From Janthinobacterium sp. LM6 (GTDB lineage Bacteria; Pseudomonadota; Gammaproteobacteria; Burkholderiales; Burkholderiaceae_D), in the NCBI RefSeq assembly GCF_002002885.1, contig NZ_CP019510.1, positions 5,394,001 through 5,458,000 of the forward strand: a DNA stretch of 64,000 bases, in the 5' to 3' direction. Within the stretch, counting starts at the first letter, position 1. Each line of letters starts with the position of its first letter. The notes below the pieces were generated by a model. The model was not told the DNA's origin. It made no database searches and saw nothing but the letters and a program-made list of their open reading frames with translations. The translations under genes were made by a program, and so were the position numbers. Below are positions 1 to 8,409 of the stretch, piece after piece.

Positions 1-834
1 ACGGACCGGCTGGCCGTCAACCTGGGCGGGCGCCTGACGCACTGGGACAACCATGCCGTCAACCGCAATACGTATTTCAACCAGTTCACCGACGTCAGCA
101 ACACCATCAAGGCCAAGTTCACGCCGTACGCGGGCCTGGTCTATGAGCTCGACAAGCAGGTGTCGGCCTACGGCAGCTACACGCGCATCTTCTCGCCCCA
201 GACCACCACGGACGCAGCCGGCCAAACCCTGAAGCCGCGCACGGGCCAGCAATTCGAACTGGGCTTGAAGGCGGAACTGTTCGACAAGAACGTCAATGCG
301 CATGCGGCCCTGTTCCGCATGGAAGACGAGAACCGCGACATGCCCGATCCGGCCAACCCGCTGTTTTCCATCGGCGCCGGCAAGATGCGCAGCCAGGGCC
401 TGGAAGCCGAGCTGAGCGGCAGCCCCCTGCCGGGCTGGAACATCACGAGCGGCTATTCCTACACCAGCACGCGCACCCTCGAAGGCAGCGATGACCAGAA
501 AGCGCAACTGTATTCCTTCATCGCGCCTCGCCACAACTTCAACCTGTGGTCCAATTACCGGCTCGCCGGCGCGCTCGACAAGATCAGCGTGGGCGGCGGC
601 TTGCGCAGCGTCAGCAGCATGTACCGCCTGAACGGGCCCGTGAAATTCGAACAGGGCCCCGTCACCACGGTGGGCTTGCAGGCGGGCTACCGCCTCAGCC
701 CCACGCTGGAGCTGTCGTTGACGGTGAACAACCTGTTCGACAAAAAATACTACACGCGCGTGTGGGCCGCGTATGGTTCCAACTTCTATGGCGAACCACG
801 CAATGCCATGCTGACCCTGCGCGGCCAGCTGTAA
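1..834 (+). CDS. TonB-dependent siderophore receptor, C-terminal part (5' end outside window)
   Basis: The reading frame is open from base 1 and gives 277 residues of a TonB-dependent outer-membrane receptor. The visible part is the second half of the 22-strand barrel: repeated amphipathic strands, the family-typical YGSYTRIFSPQ strand, an LELSLTVNNLFDKKYY segment, and GEPRNAMLTLRGQL at the C terminus. These match the ferric-siderophore (FhuE/FpvA-like) subfamily. The plug and signal peptide lie upstream of the window. The last residue is Leu, whereas the other three receptors here end in Phe, the usual barrel-assembly signal. A Fur-boxed operon of iron-associated inner-membrane proteins follows, consistent with ferric-siderophore uptake. 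The ligand cannot be told from this part. Confidence 0.9.
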   Translation, partial: TDRLAVNLGGRLTHWDNHAVNRNTYFNQFTDVSNTIKAKFTPYAGLVYELDKQVSAYGSYTRIFSPQTTTDAAGQTLKPRTGQQFELGLKAELFDKNVNAHAALFRMEDENRDMPDPANPLFSIGAGKMRSQGLEAELSGSPLPGWNITSGYSYTSTRTLEGSDDQKAQLYSFIAPRHNFNLWSNYRLAGALDKISVGGGLRSVSSMYRLNGPVKFEQGPVTTVGLQAGYRLSPTLELSLTVNNLFDKKYYTRVWAAYGSNFYGEPRNAMLTLRGQL

Positions 835-853
835 AGCCCGCGCTTGCGCGCTT

Positions 854-885
854 GCACGGCCACCGCGTCACTGCGGTGGCCGTGC
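854..885 (+). terminator. 13-bp perfect stem-loop after the TonB receptor; possible terminator
   Basis: Arms 854-866 and 873-885 are perfectly complementary around a 6-nt loop, 19 nt after the receptor stop codon. Only a broken T-run (tcgttt) follows. It may be a weak intrinsic terminator or a 3'-end stabilising hairpin. Confidence 0.45.
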
Positions 886-931
886 TCGTTTACAACATCG
901 CACTCTTGCATGTCTCGCAACCTCACACTAT

Positions 932-950
932 AATAAGAATAGTTCTCATT
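932..950. promoter_or_regulatory. Fur box upstream of the DUF4198-PepSY operon
   Basis: AATAAGAAT-A-GTTCTCATT is a 9-1-9 inverted repeat with two mismatches between arms and is close to the 19-bp Fur consensus. It lies about 260 bp before the DUF4198 start. Iron-Fur repression of the downstream operon is inferred. Confidence 0.75.
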
Positions 951-1209
951 CACATTTGGATTCCGTTCGGAGTCCGCATCCCGCATTCCCGCCTGCCATC
1001 GACCGGCCAGGACGGCGTGGCTGATGCGCAGCTGGATGACACGCTGCGCCAGCCAGGCATCCCCGCCAAGCAAGCCTTCCCGTATCAATAACGAAAAAGG
1101 TCGTTTCATGGCGCGAGCACGTTCGCTGGCCGGCGCTGTCGCCGCCACTTTCCGGTACGTTGCACCGCTGCGACAACCACGTTTCTCACCACCAACTAAG
1201 GCATACACC

Positions 1210-1956
1210 ATGCACCTCACTTCCATCGCGCGCCTCGGCGCCCTCGCCGCCGCCCTGCTGGGCGCGACCCTCGTTTCCGGCACGGCCAGCGCGCACCAGA
1301 TCTGGCTGCAGCAGGACGGCAAGGCGGCCAGCGTGTACTTCGGCGAATTCGGCGACAACCTGCGCGAAGCCTCGCCCGGACTGCTGGACAAGTTCAGCAT
1401 CAAGAACGCGACATGGGTGTCCGCCAAGGGCGCGCAGCCGTTGCTGGCGAGCAAGACGGCCGGCGCGTTCATCCTGAACGGCAAGGTGGGCGCCGGCGAA
1501 AGCATCATCGTCGAGGAAGACAACTACCCGTCGTGGGAAGAGAAGAAGGATGGCAAGGCCACGCGCACCGTGTGGGTCCCGGCCGCGCGCCTGGTCGCCG
1601 ACGGCAAGGCGCAAGCACAAGCGCTGACCCTGGACCTGGTGCCGACCGGCAAACCAGGCCAGTTCCAGGTCAGCTACCTGGGCAAGCCGCTGGCGCAAGC
1701 CAAGGTCAACGCCGTGGTGCAGTCGGGCTGGGGCAAGGAAGCGTGGAGCGATGCGCAAGGCCTGGTCAGCTTCCCGCTGCCATGGAAAGGCACGTATGTG
1801 CTGGAAGTGCAGCACACGGACAAGACGGCCGGCCAGCGCGGCGCGCAAGCGTATGACAAGGCCATGTTCGTGACCACCCTGAGCCTGGTGCAGCCGCAAG
1901 GCGTGACGCCGCTGCCGGCCGGTCCGGCCCTGCCACCGAGCAAGGATCACGACTGA
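1210..1956 (+). CDS. DUF4198 periplasmic protein, iron-associated
   Basis: This is a 248-aa secreted protein of the DUF4198 family (periplasmic proteins linked to metal uptake). Residues 1-28 form a clear Sec signal peptide ending SGTASA, so the mature protein would begin with HQIW. The exposed N-terminal His is typical of the family and suggests metal binding. The ATG at 1210 was chosen because it starts the signal peptide and has an AAGG element just upstream; the frame is open further upstream without support. It is first in an operon with DUF3649, PepSY and DUF3325 genes, 2 nt apart or overlapping, under a Fur box. The exact role is unknown; periplasmic iron or siderophore handling is inferred. 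Confidence 0.85.
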   Translation: MHLTSIARLGALAAALLGATLVSGTASAHQIWLQQDGKAASVYFGEFGDNLREASPGLLDKFSIKNATWVSAKGAQPLLASKTAGAFILNGKVGAGESIIVEEDNYPSWEEKKDGKATRTVWVPAARLVADGKAQAQALTLDLVPTGKPGQFQVSYLGKPLAQAKVNAVVQSGWGKEAWSDAQGLVSFPLPWKGTYVLEVQHTDKTAGQRGAQAYDKAMFVTTLSLVQPQGVTPLPAGPALPPSKDHD

Positions 1957-1958
1957 CC

Positions 1959-2294
1959 ATGCCAGCGCCAGCCATCATTAAAATGCCGCGCCTGCGGCTC
2001 TCCGCCGGGGCCGTCTACCGCCTCGGCGTGGCTTCGCGCAGCGCGGCGGCCATCGTCGGCGGCTACGTGCTGGCCGCGCTGGTCACCATGCTGCTGTCGG
2101 TGAGCCTGCCCATGGCCCGCTCCGAAGCCGTCATGACGGCCACCCTGCTGTCGTTTGCCATCTATACCTGCGCCGTGATGTGGGTCTTCGCCACGCGCAG
2201 CGCCCTGCGCGCCTGGCTGGGCCTCGCGATCCCCGCCGCCGTCATCGCCGCCATCCTGCAATCGATGGACGCACTATCCTGGAGTCTCGCATGA
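1959..2294 (+). CDS. DUF3649 small membrane protein (iron uptake)
   Basis: This 111-aa protein has three hydrophobic segments (roughly residues 24-48, 51-74 and 84-104) and matches the DUF3649 family. Family members recur between TonB receptors and PepSY membrane proteins in iron-regulated operons. It starts 2 nt after the DUF4198 stop and its own stop overlaps the next start (ATGA), so the genes are probably translationally coupled. It is probably an inner-membrane partner of the PepSY protein. No catalytic motif is visible. Confidence 0.8.
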   Translation: MPAPAIIKMPRLRLSAGAVYRLGVASRSAAAIVGGYVLAALVTMLLSVSLPMARSEAVMTATLLSFAIYTCAVMWVFATRSALRAWLGLAIPAAVIAAILQSMDALSWSLA

Positions 2295-3913
2295 AAGAAG
2301 GTTTCCGCCAGTCGATGGCATGGCTGCACACCTGGTCCGGCCTGCTCGTCTGCTGGATCTTGCTGCTGGTGTTCTGCGCCGGCACGGCCAGCTACTACCG
2401 CAATGAAATCACCGTGTGGATGCAGCCCGAACTGCATGGCGCCGCCGCCAGCGACGTGACGACGGAAGAAGCGGCCACCGTCGCGCAACAGGCGATGCAG
2501 GAGCGGGCCACGGGCGCCACGCGCTGGTTCATCAGCCTGCCCGGCGAGCGCAATCCCGCTACCCAGCTGGGCTGGAGCAAACCGTCGCAACCGGGCGAAA
2601 AGAAGCGCGGACGGCGTGGCAATTTTCATAGCGAAAAGGCCGACCCGGCCACGGGCGAAGTGCTATCGAAGCCGCGCGAGACGCGGGGCGGCGAATTCCT
2701 CTACCGCCTGCACTTCGACCTGCATTACATGCCGGCCATCTGGGCCCGCTGGATCGTGGGTTTCTGCGCCATGTTCATGTTCGTCTCCATCATTAGCGGC
2801 ATCGTCACGCACAAGCGCATCTTCAAGGATTTGTTTACCTTCCGGCCGAAGAAGGGCCAGCGCTCGTGGCTGGACGCGCACAACGTGACGGCCGTGCTGG
2901 CCCTGCCCTACCACATCATGATCACCTACACGGGCCTGGTCACGTTGATGTTCCTGTACATGCCGTCCGGCGCCACGGCCGCTTACAAGGGCGACCAGGA
3001 CGCCTTCTTCGCCGAAGCCTTCCCCGGCCGTTCGGGCGACAGTAAGCCGGCCGGCGTGGCCGCGCCGCTGACGCCGTTCGCGCCCCTGGTGCGCCAGGCG
3101 GAACAGCACTGGGGCGGCGGCAAGGTCGAGCGCATCTCCGTCAACCACCCGGGCGACGCCAACGCCACCATCACGCTGTCGCGCGCGTCCGGACGCGACA
3201 TGTCGTCGAAGCAGCCGTCGCTGGAATTCGATGGCGTGTCCGGCAAGCTGCTGGCCACCGACGGCGACGCGCTGCCCGGCGCGGCCGCCACGCACGGCGT
3301 CATGTATGGCTTGCACATCGCGCATTTCGGCGGCCCGCTGCTGCGCGCGCTGTTCTTCCTCTCCGGCCTGGCCGGCTGCGCCATGGTCGCCACGGGCGCC
3401 CTGCTGTGGGCCGTCAAGACGCGCCAGAAGCAGGCCAAGGCGCTGGCCGCCGGCAAGCGCGCCAGCTTCGGCCTGCGCCTGGTGGAAGCGCTCAACATCG
3501 GCGCCATTGCGGGCATCCCGATCGCCTTCGGCGCCTACTTCTGGGCCAACCGCCTGCTGTCGGTGACGATGGAAGACCGGGCGAAAGAAGAAATCGCCTG
3601 CTTCTTCGGCGCCTGGGCCCTGGCCGCCATCATCGCCCAGCTGCGCCCGTCGCGCGCCATGTGGCGCATGCAACTGGCCGCCGGCGCCTTTCTGCTGGCG
3701 TCGCTGCCCGTGCTGAACGTCTTCACCACCGAATCGCACCTGGGCGTGACACTGTTCCTGGGCCGCGGCCCTGTGGCTGTGGCCGCCTTCGACCTGGTGG
3801 TGCTGGTGCTGGGCCTGGGCCTCGCGTATGCGGCGTTCAAATTGAAACCGCTGCCCGTGAAGGCAGCCAAGGCGGCACCGGTGAAACCGGCGCAGACGAT
3901 GGAGGCCGCGTGA
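2291..3913 (+). CDS. PepSY-associated transmembrane protein, putative ferric-siderophore reductase
   Basis: This 540-aa inner-membrane protein has the PepSY-TM architecture: a first TM starting WLHTWSG (His13), a periplasmic region at about 45-145, a TM helix at about 150-172 preceded by HFDLHYMP (His141, His145) and ending THKR (His174), then His197 and His208 in the next helix, a second soluble region, and a HGVMYGLHIAHFGG segment before the last helices. Conserved membrane-edge histidines are the presumed heme ligands in FoxB-like siderophore reductases; that comparison is family knowledge. The start at 2291 overlaps the DUF3649 stop. It lies in the Fur-boxed operon, so reductive release of iron from siderophores in the periplasm is the best guess. 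Confidence 0.82.
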   Translation: MKEGFRQSMAWLHTWSGLLVCWILLLVFCAGTASYYRNEITVWMQPELHGAAASDVTTEEAATVAQQAMQERATGATRWFISLPGERNPATQLGWSKPSQPGEKKRGRRGNFHSEKADPATGEVLSKPRETRGGEFLYRLHFDLHYMPAIWARWIVGFCAMFMFVSIISGIVTHKRIFKDLFTFRPKKGQRSWLDAHNVTAVLALPYHIMITYTGLVTLMFLYMPSGATAAYKGDQDAFFAEAFPGRSGDSKPAGVAAPLTPFAPLVRQAEQHWGGGKVERISVNHPGDANATITLSRASGRDMSSKQPSLEFDGVSGKLLATDGDALPGAAATHGVMYGLHIAHFGGPLLRALFFLSGLAGCAMVATGALLWAVKTRQKQAKALAAGKRASFGLRLVEALNIGAIAGIPIAFGAYFWANRLLSVTMEDRAKEEIACFFGAWALAAIIAQLRPSRAMWRMQLAAGAFLLASLPVLNVFTTESHLGVTLFLGRGPVAVAAFDLVVLVLGLGLAYAAFKLKPLPVKAAKAAPVKPAQTMEAA

Positions 3914-4266
3914 TGGAGCTGTTAGCCGATTTCCTCGTCTTTGCCTTGTGCTACGCAGGCCTGTCCTCGCTGTGCCTGGCGATGGACCGCCACTACGCCG
4001 ACCTGCACGGACGCGGCGCCGAACCGCCCGCGCCGCTGCGCCGCCGCCTGCAGTGGACGGGGTCGCTGGCGCTGACTGCCGGCCTGGCCTGGGCCATGCA
4101 CATCGCCGGCGGCGGCTACGGCCTCGTCTACTGGGTCGGCAGCCTGACGGGCTGCGGCTTGCTGCTGATCTGGCTGCTGCCCTACGCGCCGCACCAGGCC
4201 ATGCGCCTGGCGCGCCTCATCGGCGGCGCGGCCGTGCTGGCCGCCATCGCGCTGGCCGTGTTGTAG
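3913..4266 (+). CDS. DUF3325 small membrane protein
   Basis: This 117-aa protein has four predicted TM segments and matches DUF3325, the usual last gene of DUF3649-PepSY-DUF3325 iron operons. Its ATG overlaps the PepSY stop (TGATG), so it is translationally coupled. It probably forms a membrane complex with the two preceding proteins. No enzymatic motif is seen. Confidence 0.8.
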   Translation: MELLADFLVFALCYAGLSSLCLAMDRHYADLHGRGAEPPAPLRRRLQWTGSLALTAGLAWAMHIAGGGYGLVYWVGSLTGCGLLLIWLLPYAPHQAMRLARLIGGAAVLAAIALAVL

Positions 4267-4275
4267 CGGGACTGG

Positions 4276-4312
4276 CTGCGCCGCCACGCGACGGTCATGC
4301 GTGGCGGCGCAG
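4276..4312 (+). terminator. 14-bp GC-rich stem-loop closing the DUF4198-DUF3325 operon
   Basis: Arms 4276-4289 and 4299-4312 are perfectly complementary around a 9-nt loop, 10 nt after the DUF3325 stop. No T-run follows, so it is either a non-canonical terminator or a 3'-end stabiliser. Confidence 0.45.
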
Positions 4313-4348
4313 CAACAGCGCATTGCGCCGCCACGCCCGGCGCGCTAA

Positions 4349-4367
4349 AATGAGAATAATTCTTATT
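4349..4367. promoter_or_regulatory. Fur box upstream of the fecI-like sigma factor
   Basis: AATGAGAAT-A-ATTCTTATT is a 9-1-9 inverted repeat with one mismatch, ending 21 bp before the sigma-factor ATG. It contains an in-frame ATG that has no ribosome-binding site. Fur repression of fecI-fecR is inferred. Confidence 0.85.
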
Positions 4368-4388
4368 TGCATTAAGGTTTTCCCTACC

Positions 4389-4931
4389 ATGCCAGGCAGT
4401 CCGTTCGCGCCCTCTCCCCTGCTGCCCACGCAGCTGGAAAACCATTACCGCGCGCACCATGGCTGGCTGGCACACTGGCTGCAGCGGCGCCTGGGCAATG
4501 CTTTTGATGCGGCCGACCTGATGCAGGATACCTTCGCGCGCCTGCTGGCCGGCACCCCGGCACAGCCGCAAACGCCGGCCCTGCGCGCGCCGAAAGCCTA
4601 CCTGGCGACCGTCGCCAAACACCTGCTGATCAACCACTTGCGCCGCCAGTCGCTGGAACGCGCGTGGCTGGCAGCACTCGCTGCCCTGCCCGAACAGCAT
4701 CTGCCATCGACCGAGCAGCGCGTGGAAATCCTGCAGGCGCTGCAAGCGGTCGATGCCATGCTCGACGGCCTGAAACCGAAGGTGCGCGCCGTCTTCATCC
4801 TGGCGCAGATCGAAGGCCATGCCTATGCGGACATCGCCGCGCAACTGGGCATCGGTGAGCGCTCCGTGAAGCGCTACATGGCCGAGGCGCTGACCGAATG
4901 CGTGCTGCTGGCGCCGGACCTGCTGCCATGA
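4389..4931 (+). CDS. FecI-like ECF sigma factor (iron-starvation type)
   Basis: This 180-aa ECF sigma factor has region 2 at about residues 12-50 (containing FDAADLMQDTFARLLAG) and a region 4 helix-turn-helix at about 125-172 (YADIAAQLGIGERSVKRYM). It would direct RNA polymerase to the STN-type receptor gene downstream when FecR relays a signal from the occupied receptor. The ATG at 4389 was chosen over an in-frame ATG at 4350 that lies inside the Fur box. Its stop overlaps the fecR start (ATGA). The Fur box indicates iron repression. Confidence 0.9.
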   Translation: MPGSPFAPSPLLPTQLENHYRAHHGWLAHWLQRRLGNAFDAADLMQDTFARLLAGTPAQPQTPALRAPKAYLATVAKHLLINHLRRQSLERAWLAALAALPEQHLPSTEQRVEILQALQAVDAMLDGLKPKVRAVFILAQIEGHAYADIAAQLGIGERSVKRYMAEALTECVLLAPDLLP

Positions 4932-5881
4932 CCGCGGCCGCGCCACCATCTCCGCTGCTGTCGCGCAAGGTGGCGCGCCAGGCCGTCGAATGGTATTTGC
5001 TGGAGCAGTCAGGCCGGGCCACGCCGGACGACCTGGCCGCCAGTGCGCAGTGGCGCGCGCTCGACCCGGAACACGCGCGCGCCTGGAACAGGGTGCAGCA
5101 AGTGAGCCAGACAGCCGGTCTGCTGCCGCCGGAGCTGGCCGTGCCCGTGCTGCGCCGTCCGCAGCGCCGCGTGGCCGTGCAGCTGCTGCTGGCGCTGATG
5201 GCGGCGCCCGCCGCCTGGCTGCTGGCGCGCCACGAGATACTGGCCGATTACCGCAGCGGCGTGGGCGAGCGGCGAGACATATCCTTGCCCGACGGCGGTA
5301 CCCTGGTGCTCAACACGGACAGCGCCGTCGATGTGGCGTATGGCCCCGACGAACGCCGTCTGACCCTGCGCCGCGGCGAAGTGCTGGTGCAGACGCGCCC
5401 CGACCACGCGGGCAGCCGCCCTTTCATCGTGGCCACCTGCCATGGGCGCATCCGCGCGCTGGGCACGCGCTTCACCGTGCGCGTCGACGACGACGGCAGC
5501 CGCGTGACGGTGCTCGAACACGCGGTGGAAATCACGCCGCGCGCCCCCTCGGCCACCGTCCGCACGCTTATGGCGGGGCAGCAAAGCCACTTCGACGCCA
5601 GCCACGCCGGCCTGCCCACGCCGGCGCCGCTGCAAGCCGACGCGTGGGCGCGCGGCATGCTGGCGGCGCAGGACATGCGCCTCGACGCCTTCGCCTTCGA
5701 GCTGTCGCGCTACCGCCCCGGCCTGCTGCGCGTGGAACCGCAGGTGGCGGGCTTGCGCCTGTCGGGCGCCTTCCAGCTCGACGACACGGACGCCGTGCTG
5801 GACAGCCTGGCGCGCATGCTGCCCGTCGACGTGCTGTACCGCACCCCGTACTGGGTCACCATCGCGGCCCGCCAAAAATAG
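4928..5881 (+). CDS. FecR-like anti-sigma/signal relay protein
   Basis: This 317-aa protein has an N-terminal cytoplasmic DUF4880 region (ARQAVEWYLLEQSG and WRALDPEHARAWNRVQ), one TM helix at about 85-103, and a periplasmic FecR domain with the RRDISLPDGGTLVLNTDSAV and IRALGTRFTVRV segments. It receives the signal from the STN domain of the cognate TonB receptor and controls the FecI-like sigma factor. It overlaps the sigma gene by 4 bp and precedes the receptor by 77 bp, the standard fecI-fecR-receptor order. Confidence 0.92.
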   Translation: MTAAAPPSPLLSRKVARQAVEWYLLEQSGRATPDDLAASAQWRALDPEHARAWNRVQQVSQTAGLLPPELAVPVLRRPQRRVAVQLLLALMAAPAAWLLARHEILADYRSGVGERRDISLPDGGTLVLNTDSAVDVAYGPDERRLTLRRGEVLVQTRPDHAGSRPFIVATCHGRIRALGTRFTVRVDDDGSRVTVLEHAVEITPRAPSATVRTLMAGQQSHFDASHAGLPTPAPLQADAWARGMLAAQDMRLDAFAFELSRYRPGLLRVEPQVAGLRLSGAFQLDDTDAVLDSLARMLPVDVLYRTPYWVTIAARQK

Positions 5882-5958
5882 TTTACAAAAGTGGCCCCTT
5901 TTTTCACCCCCGCCTGTCCTGTGAGTATTACAACGACACTCACCGGAAAGGCAAGACC

Positions 5959-8409
5959 ATGCACCCTCCTCGTCTGACTCCCCTCGCGCGCGCCATCGGC
6001 AGCGCCGTGTTCCTGCTGTCGCTGGCCCAGGCGCCGGTCATGGCAGCCGATGCCGCCGCCGCGCCAGTTGCCGCGCAAACGGCCTTCAACGTGCCGGCGG
6101 GCGAGCTGTCCGCCGCCATCGCCAGCTTTGCCATCGAGGCGAAGGTGAGCGTGGGCGCGGCGGCCGAACTGCTGCAAGGCGTGCGCACGCCGGGCCTGAG
6201 CGGCAGCTACACGGTGCCGCAGGCGCTGGCCCGCCTGCTGGCCGGCACGGGCCTCGAGGCACTGCCCAGCGGGGAACGCAGCTACGTGCTGCGCAAGTCG
6301 GGCGCTGCCTCGCCCGCCGCGCCGATCGCCGCCACGCTGGGCGAAGTGGCCGTCAGTTCCAGCGCCCTGCGCGACGGCACCACGGAAGGCAAGCGCGGCT
6401 ACGCAGGCCTGACCAGCGCCACGCGCCTGAACCTGTCGCTGCGCGAAACGCCGCAAGCCGTCAGCGTCATCACGCGCCAGCAGATCGAGGACCAGGGCTT
6501 GCAAACCCTGCAGGACGTGCTGCTGCAGGCGCCCGGCATCACGGTGGACCATTCGTCGAGCACGCGCGAATACGACCAGGTGTTTTCCCGCGGCTTCGAA
6601 GTCACGTCGTACATGTTCGACGGCATCCCGACCAGCAAGAGCCTGGAAGCGCGCACCTACGACATGGCCATCTACGACCGCGTCGAGATCATCCGCGGCG
6701 CGACAGGCCTGATCAGCGGCACGGGCAGCCCGTCGGCCGCCGTCAACCTGGTGCGCAAGCGCCCGGGCCGCACGTTTGCCGCCACGGCCGGCGCGCAGCT
6801 GGGATCATGGGACCGCTACCGCGTCGAGGGCGATGTCTCGACGCCCTTGACGGCGGACGGCAAGGTGCGCGCGCGCCTCGTCGCCGCGCATGAAGACCAG
6901 CGCTCGTTCATCGACCGCTACCAGCAGAAAAAGGACGTGCTGTACGCCATCGTCGAAGCGGACCTGTCGCCTTCGACGGTGCTCAGCGCCGGCATCAACT
7001 ACCAAAAGGAAAAGCTCAAGGGCGCGGGGCGCGAATTCCCCGTGTTCTACGCCGACGGCTCGCAGACCCATTTTCCCCGTTCGATGAACGGCACCGCCGC
7101 GTGGAGCACGTATGACCGCGAACAGAGCATGCTGTTCGCCACGCTCGACCACTATTTCGACAACGACTGGATCGCCAAGGTGGCCGTCAGCCGCAGCAGC
7201 AACCAGTACGACGCCCTGCAGGGCTTTTCCGGCAACGGCTACCCGGACCGCGTGACGGGCGGCGGCATGAAGCTGTGGCTGGCCAACTGGCACAGCAAGC
7301 CGCAACAGACCGCGCTCGACGCGTACGTGAGCGGCCCGTTCCAGGCCTTCGGCCACCAGCATGAACTGGTGCTGGGCGTGAGCGCCTCGGAACTCAAGAC
7401 GAATGGCCCCATCTACCCGAACTGGCGCCTCGACGGCTACGACTACACGGTGCCGGATATCCACGCCTGGCATGGCGCCATGCCGGTGCCCGACTACAGC
7501 GGTACGCGCCTGGGCTCCTCGTACGACAAGGAACGGGAAAGCGGCGTGTATTCGACCCTGCGCCTGCGCCCGACGGACGCGCTGTCGGTGATTGTCGGGG
7601 CGCGCCTGTCGTACTGGAAGCGCGACATCCGCAGCGATTATTTCAACGACACGGACCTGTACGACGCCATGCGCGAAAACGGCAAGATCACGCCGTATGC
7701 GGGCGTGGTCTACGACCTGGGCCAGCACTGGTCGGCTTACGCCAGCTACACCAGCATCTTCACGCCGCAAAGTCAGCGCGACGTCAACAGCCGCTTCCTG
7801 GCGCCGCTGGAAGGCAAGAACTACGAAGTGGGCGCCAAGGGCGAATTCTTCGGCGGCAAGCTCACCACCAGCGCGGCCCTGTTCCAGCTGAAGCAGGAAA
7901 ACCTGGCGGAAGCCGATCCGGGCAACATCTGGATCACCGGCACGGGCGGCGGTTCCTACGCCTATCACACGGTGAAGGGCGCCACCACGCGCGGCTTCGA
8001 GGCGGAAGTATCAGGCCAGCTGCGCCCCGACTGGCAACTGACGGCCAGCTACGCGTATAGCCGCATCCGCAACGCCGCCGGCGAACGTATCCAGACCAAC
8101 CAGCCGCAGAACATGGCCAAGCTGTGGACCACGTGGCGCCTGGCGCAGGGCCTGCCTGGCCTGGTGCTGGGCGGCGGCGTGTACTGGCAGAGCGATATCT
8201 ACATGGATGACCGCGGACCGAACGGCGAACGCTTCACGCAGAAGGCGTATGCCGTGACGGGACTGATGGCGCAGTACCAGGTCACGCCGCAGCTGGTGGC
8301 GACCCTGAACGTGAACAACGTCTTCGACAAGAAGTACTACTCGACGGGCATGGGCGGCTACTACGGCGATCCGCGCAACGCCATGCTGTCGCTGCGCTAT
8401 CAGTTCTGA
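5959..8409 (+). CDS. STN-domain TonB-dependent siderophore receptor (transducer type)
   Basis: This 816-aa receptor has a signal peptide (residues 1-29, ending VMA), an STN signalling domain at about 42-113 (FNVPAGELSAAIASFAIEA to the SYVLRKSG boundary), a plug with the typical LRETPQAVSVITRQQIEDQG segment and VEIIRGATGL, and a barrel ending in GDPRNAMLSLRYQF. The STN domain contacts FecR, so this receptor both imports a ferric siderophore and activates its own transcription through the upstream FecI/FecR pair. The ATG at 5959 follows an AAAGGCAAG ribosome-binding region and starts the signal peptide. The last 10 bp overlap the convergent c-di-GMP gene. The substrate is unknown. Confidence 0.93.
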   Translation: MHPPRLTPLARAIGSAVFLLSLAQAPVMAADAAAAPVAAQTAFNVPAGELSAAIASFAIEAKVSVGAAAELLQGVRTPGLSGSYTVPQALARLLAGTGLEALPSGERSYVLRKSGAASPAAPIAATLGEVAVSSSALRDGTTEGKRGYAGLTSATRLNLSLRETPQAVSVITRQQIEDQGLQTLQDVLLQAPGITVDHSSSTREYDQVFSRGFEVTSYMFDGIPTSKSLEARTYDMAIYDRVEIIRGATGLISGTGSPSAAVNLVRKRPGRTFAATAGAQLGSWDRYRVEGDVSTPLTADGKVRARLVAAHEDQRSFIDRYQQKKDVLYAIVEADLSPSTVLSAGINYQKEKLKGAGREFPVFYADGSQTHFPRSMNGTAAWSTYDREQSMLFATLDHYFDNDWIAKVAVSRSSNQYDALQGFSGNGYPDRVTGGGMKLWLANWHSKPQQTALDAYVSGPFQAFGHQHELVLGVSASELKTNGPIYPNWRLDGYDYTVPDIHAWHGAMPVPDYSGTRLGSSYDKERESGVYSTLRLRPTDALSVIVGARLSYWKRDIRSDYFNDTDLYDAMRENGKITPYAGVVYDLGQHWSAYASYTSIFTPQSQRDVNSRFLAPLEGKNYEVGAKGEFFGGKLTTSAALFQLKQENLAEADPGNIWITGTGGGSYAYHTVKGATTRGFEAEVSGQLRPDWQLTASYAYSRIRNAAGERIQTNQPQNMAKLWTTWRLAQGLPGLVLGGGVYWQSDIYMDDRGPNGERFTQKAYAVTGLMAQYQVTPQLVATLNVNNVFDKKYYSTGMGGYYGDPRNAMLSLRYQF

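Larger units (their letters stand above)
835..1209. other. 375-bp intergenic region: 3' hairpin, Fur box and structured leader
   Basis: No gene is supported here. It holds the receptor's 3' hairpin (854-885), a Fur box (932-950) and about 260 nt of leader before the DUF4198 start. The leader has a strong stem-loop at 1018-1055: 1018-1023 pairs with 1050-1055 and 1026-1032 with 1043-1049, with a 2-nt bulge. The DUF4198 frame stays open upstream to 1024, but that extension has no signal peptide at its start and looks non-coding. Confidence 0.6.

Noticed and set aside
1024..1209. N-terminal extension of the DUF4198 gene
   Set aside because: The added residues precede a perfect signal peptide and look non-coding; the region carries the leader hairpin.
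2663..3739. Long open frames antisense to real genes (also 10618-12453, 28233-30476, 31734-33683, 54795-57002)
   Set aside because: Their products are low-complexity His/Arg/Gln/Ala-rich with no family motifs. They mirror high-GC codon use of the genuine genes on the other strand.
4350..4388. In-frame ATG giving a longer sigma factor
   Set aside because: It lies inside the Fur box, has no ribosome-binding site and adds residues not seen in FecI-like proteins.
5882..5958. FecI-type promoter for the STN receptor
   Set aside because: Expected on biological grounds, but I cannot assign -35/-10 elements with confidence from one sequence.
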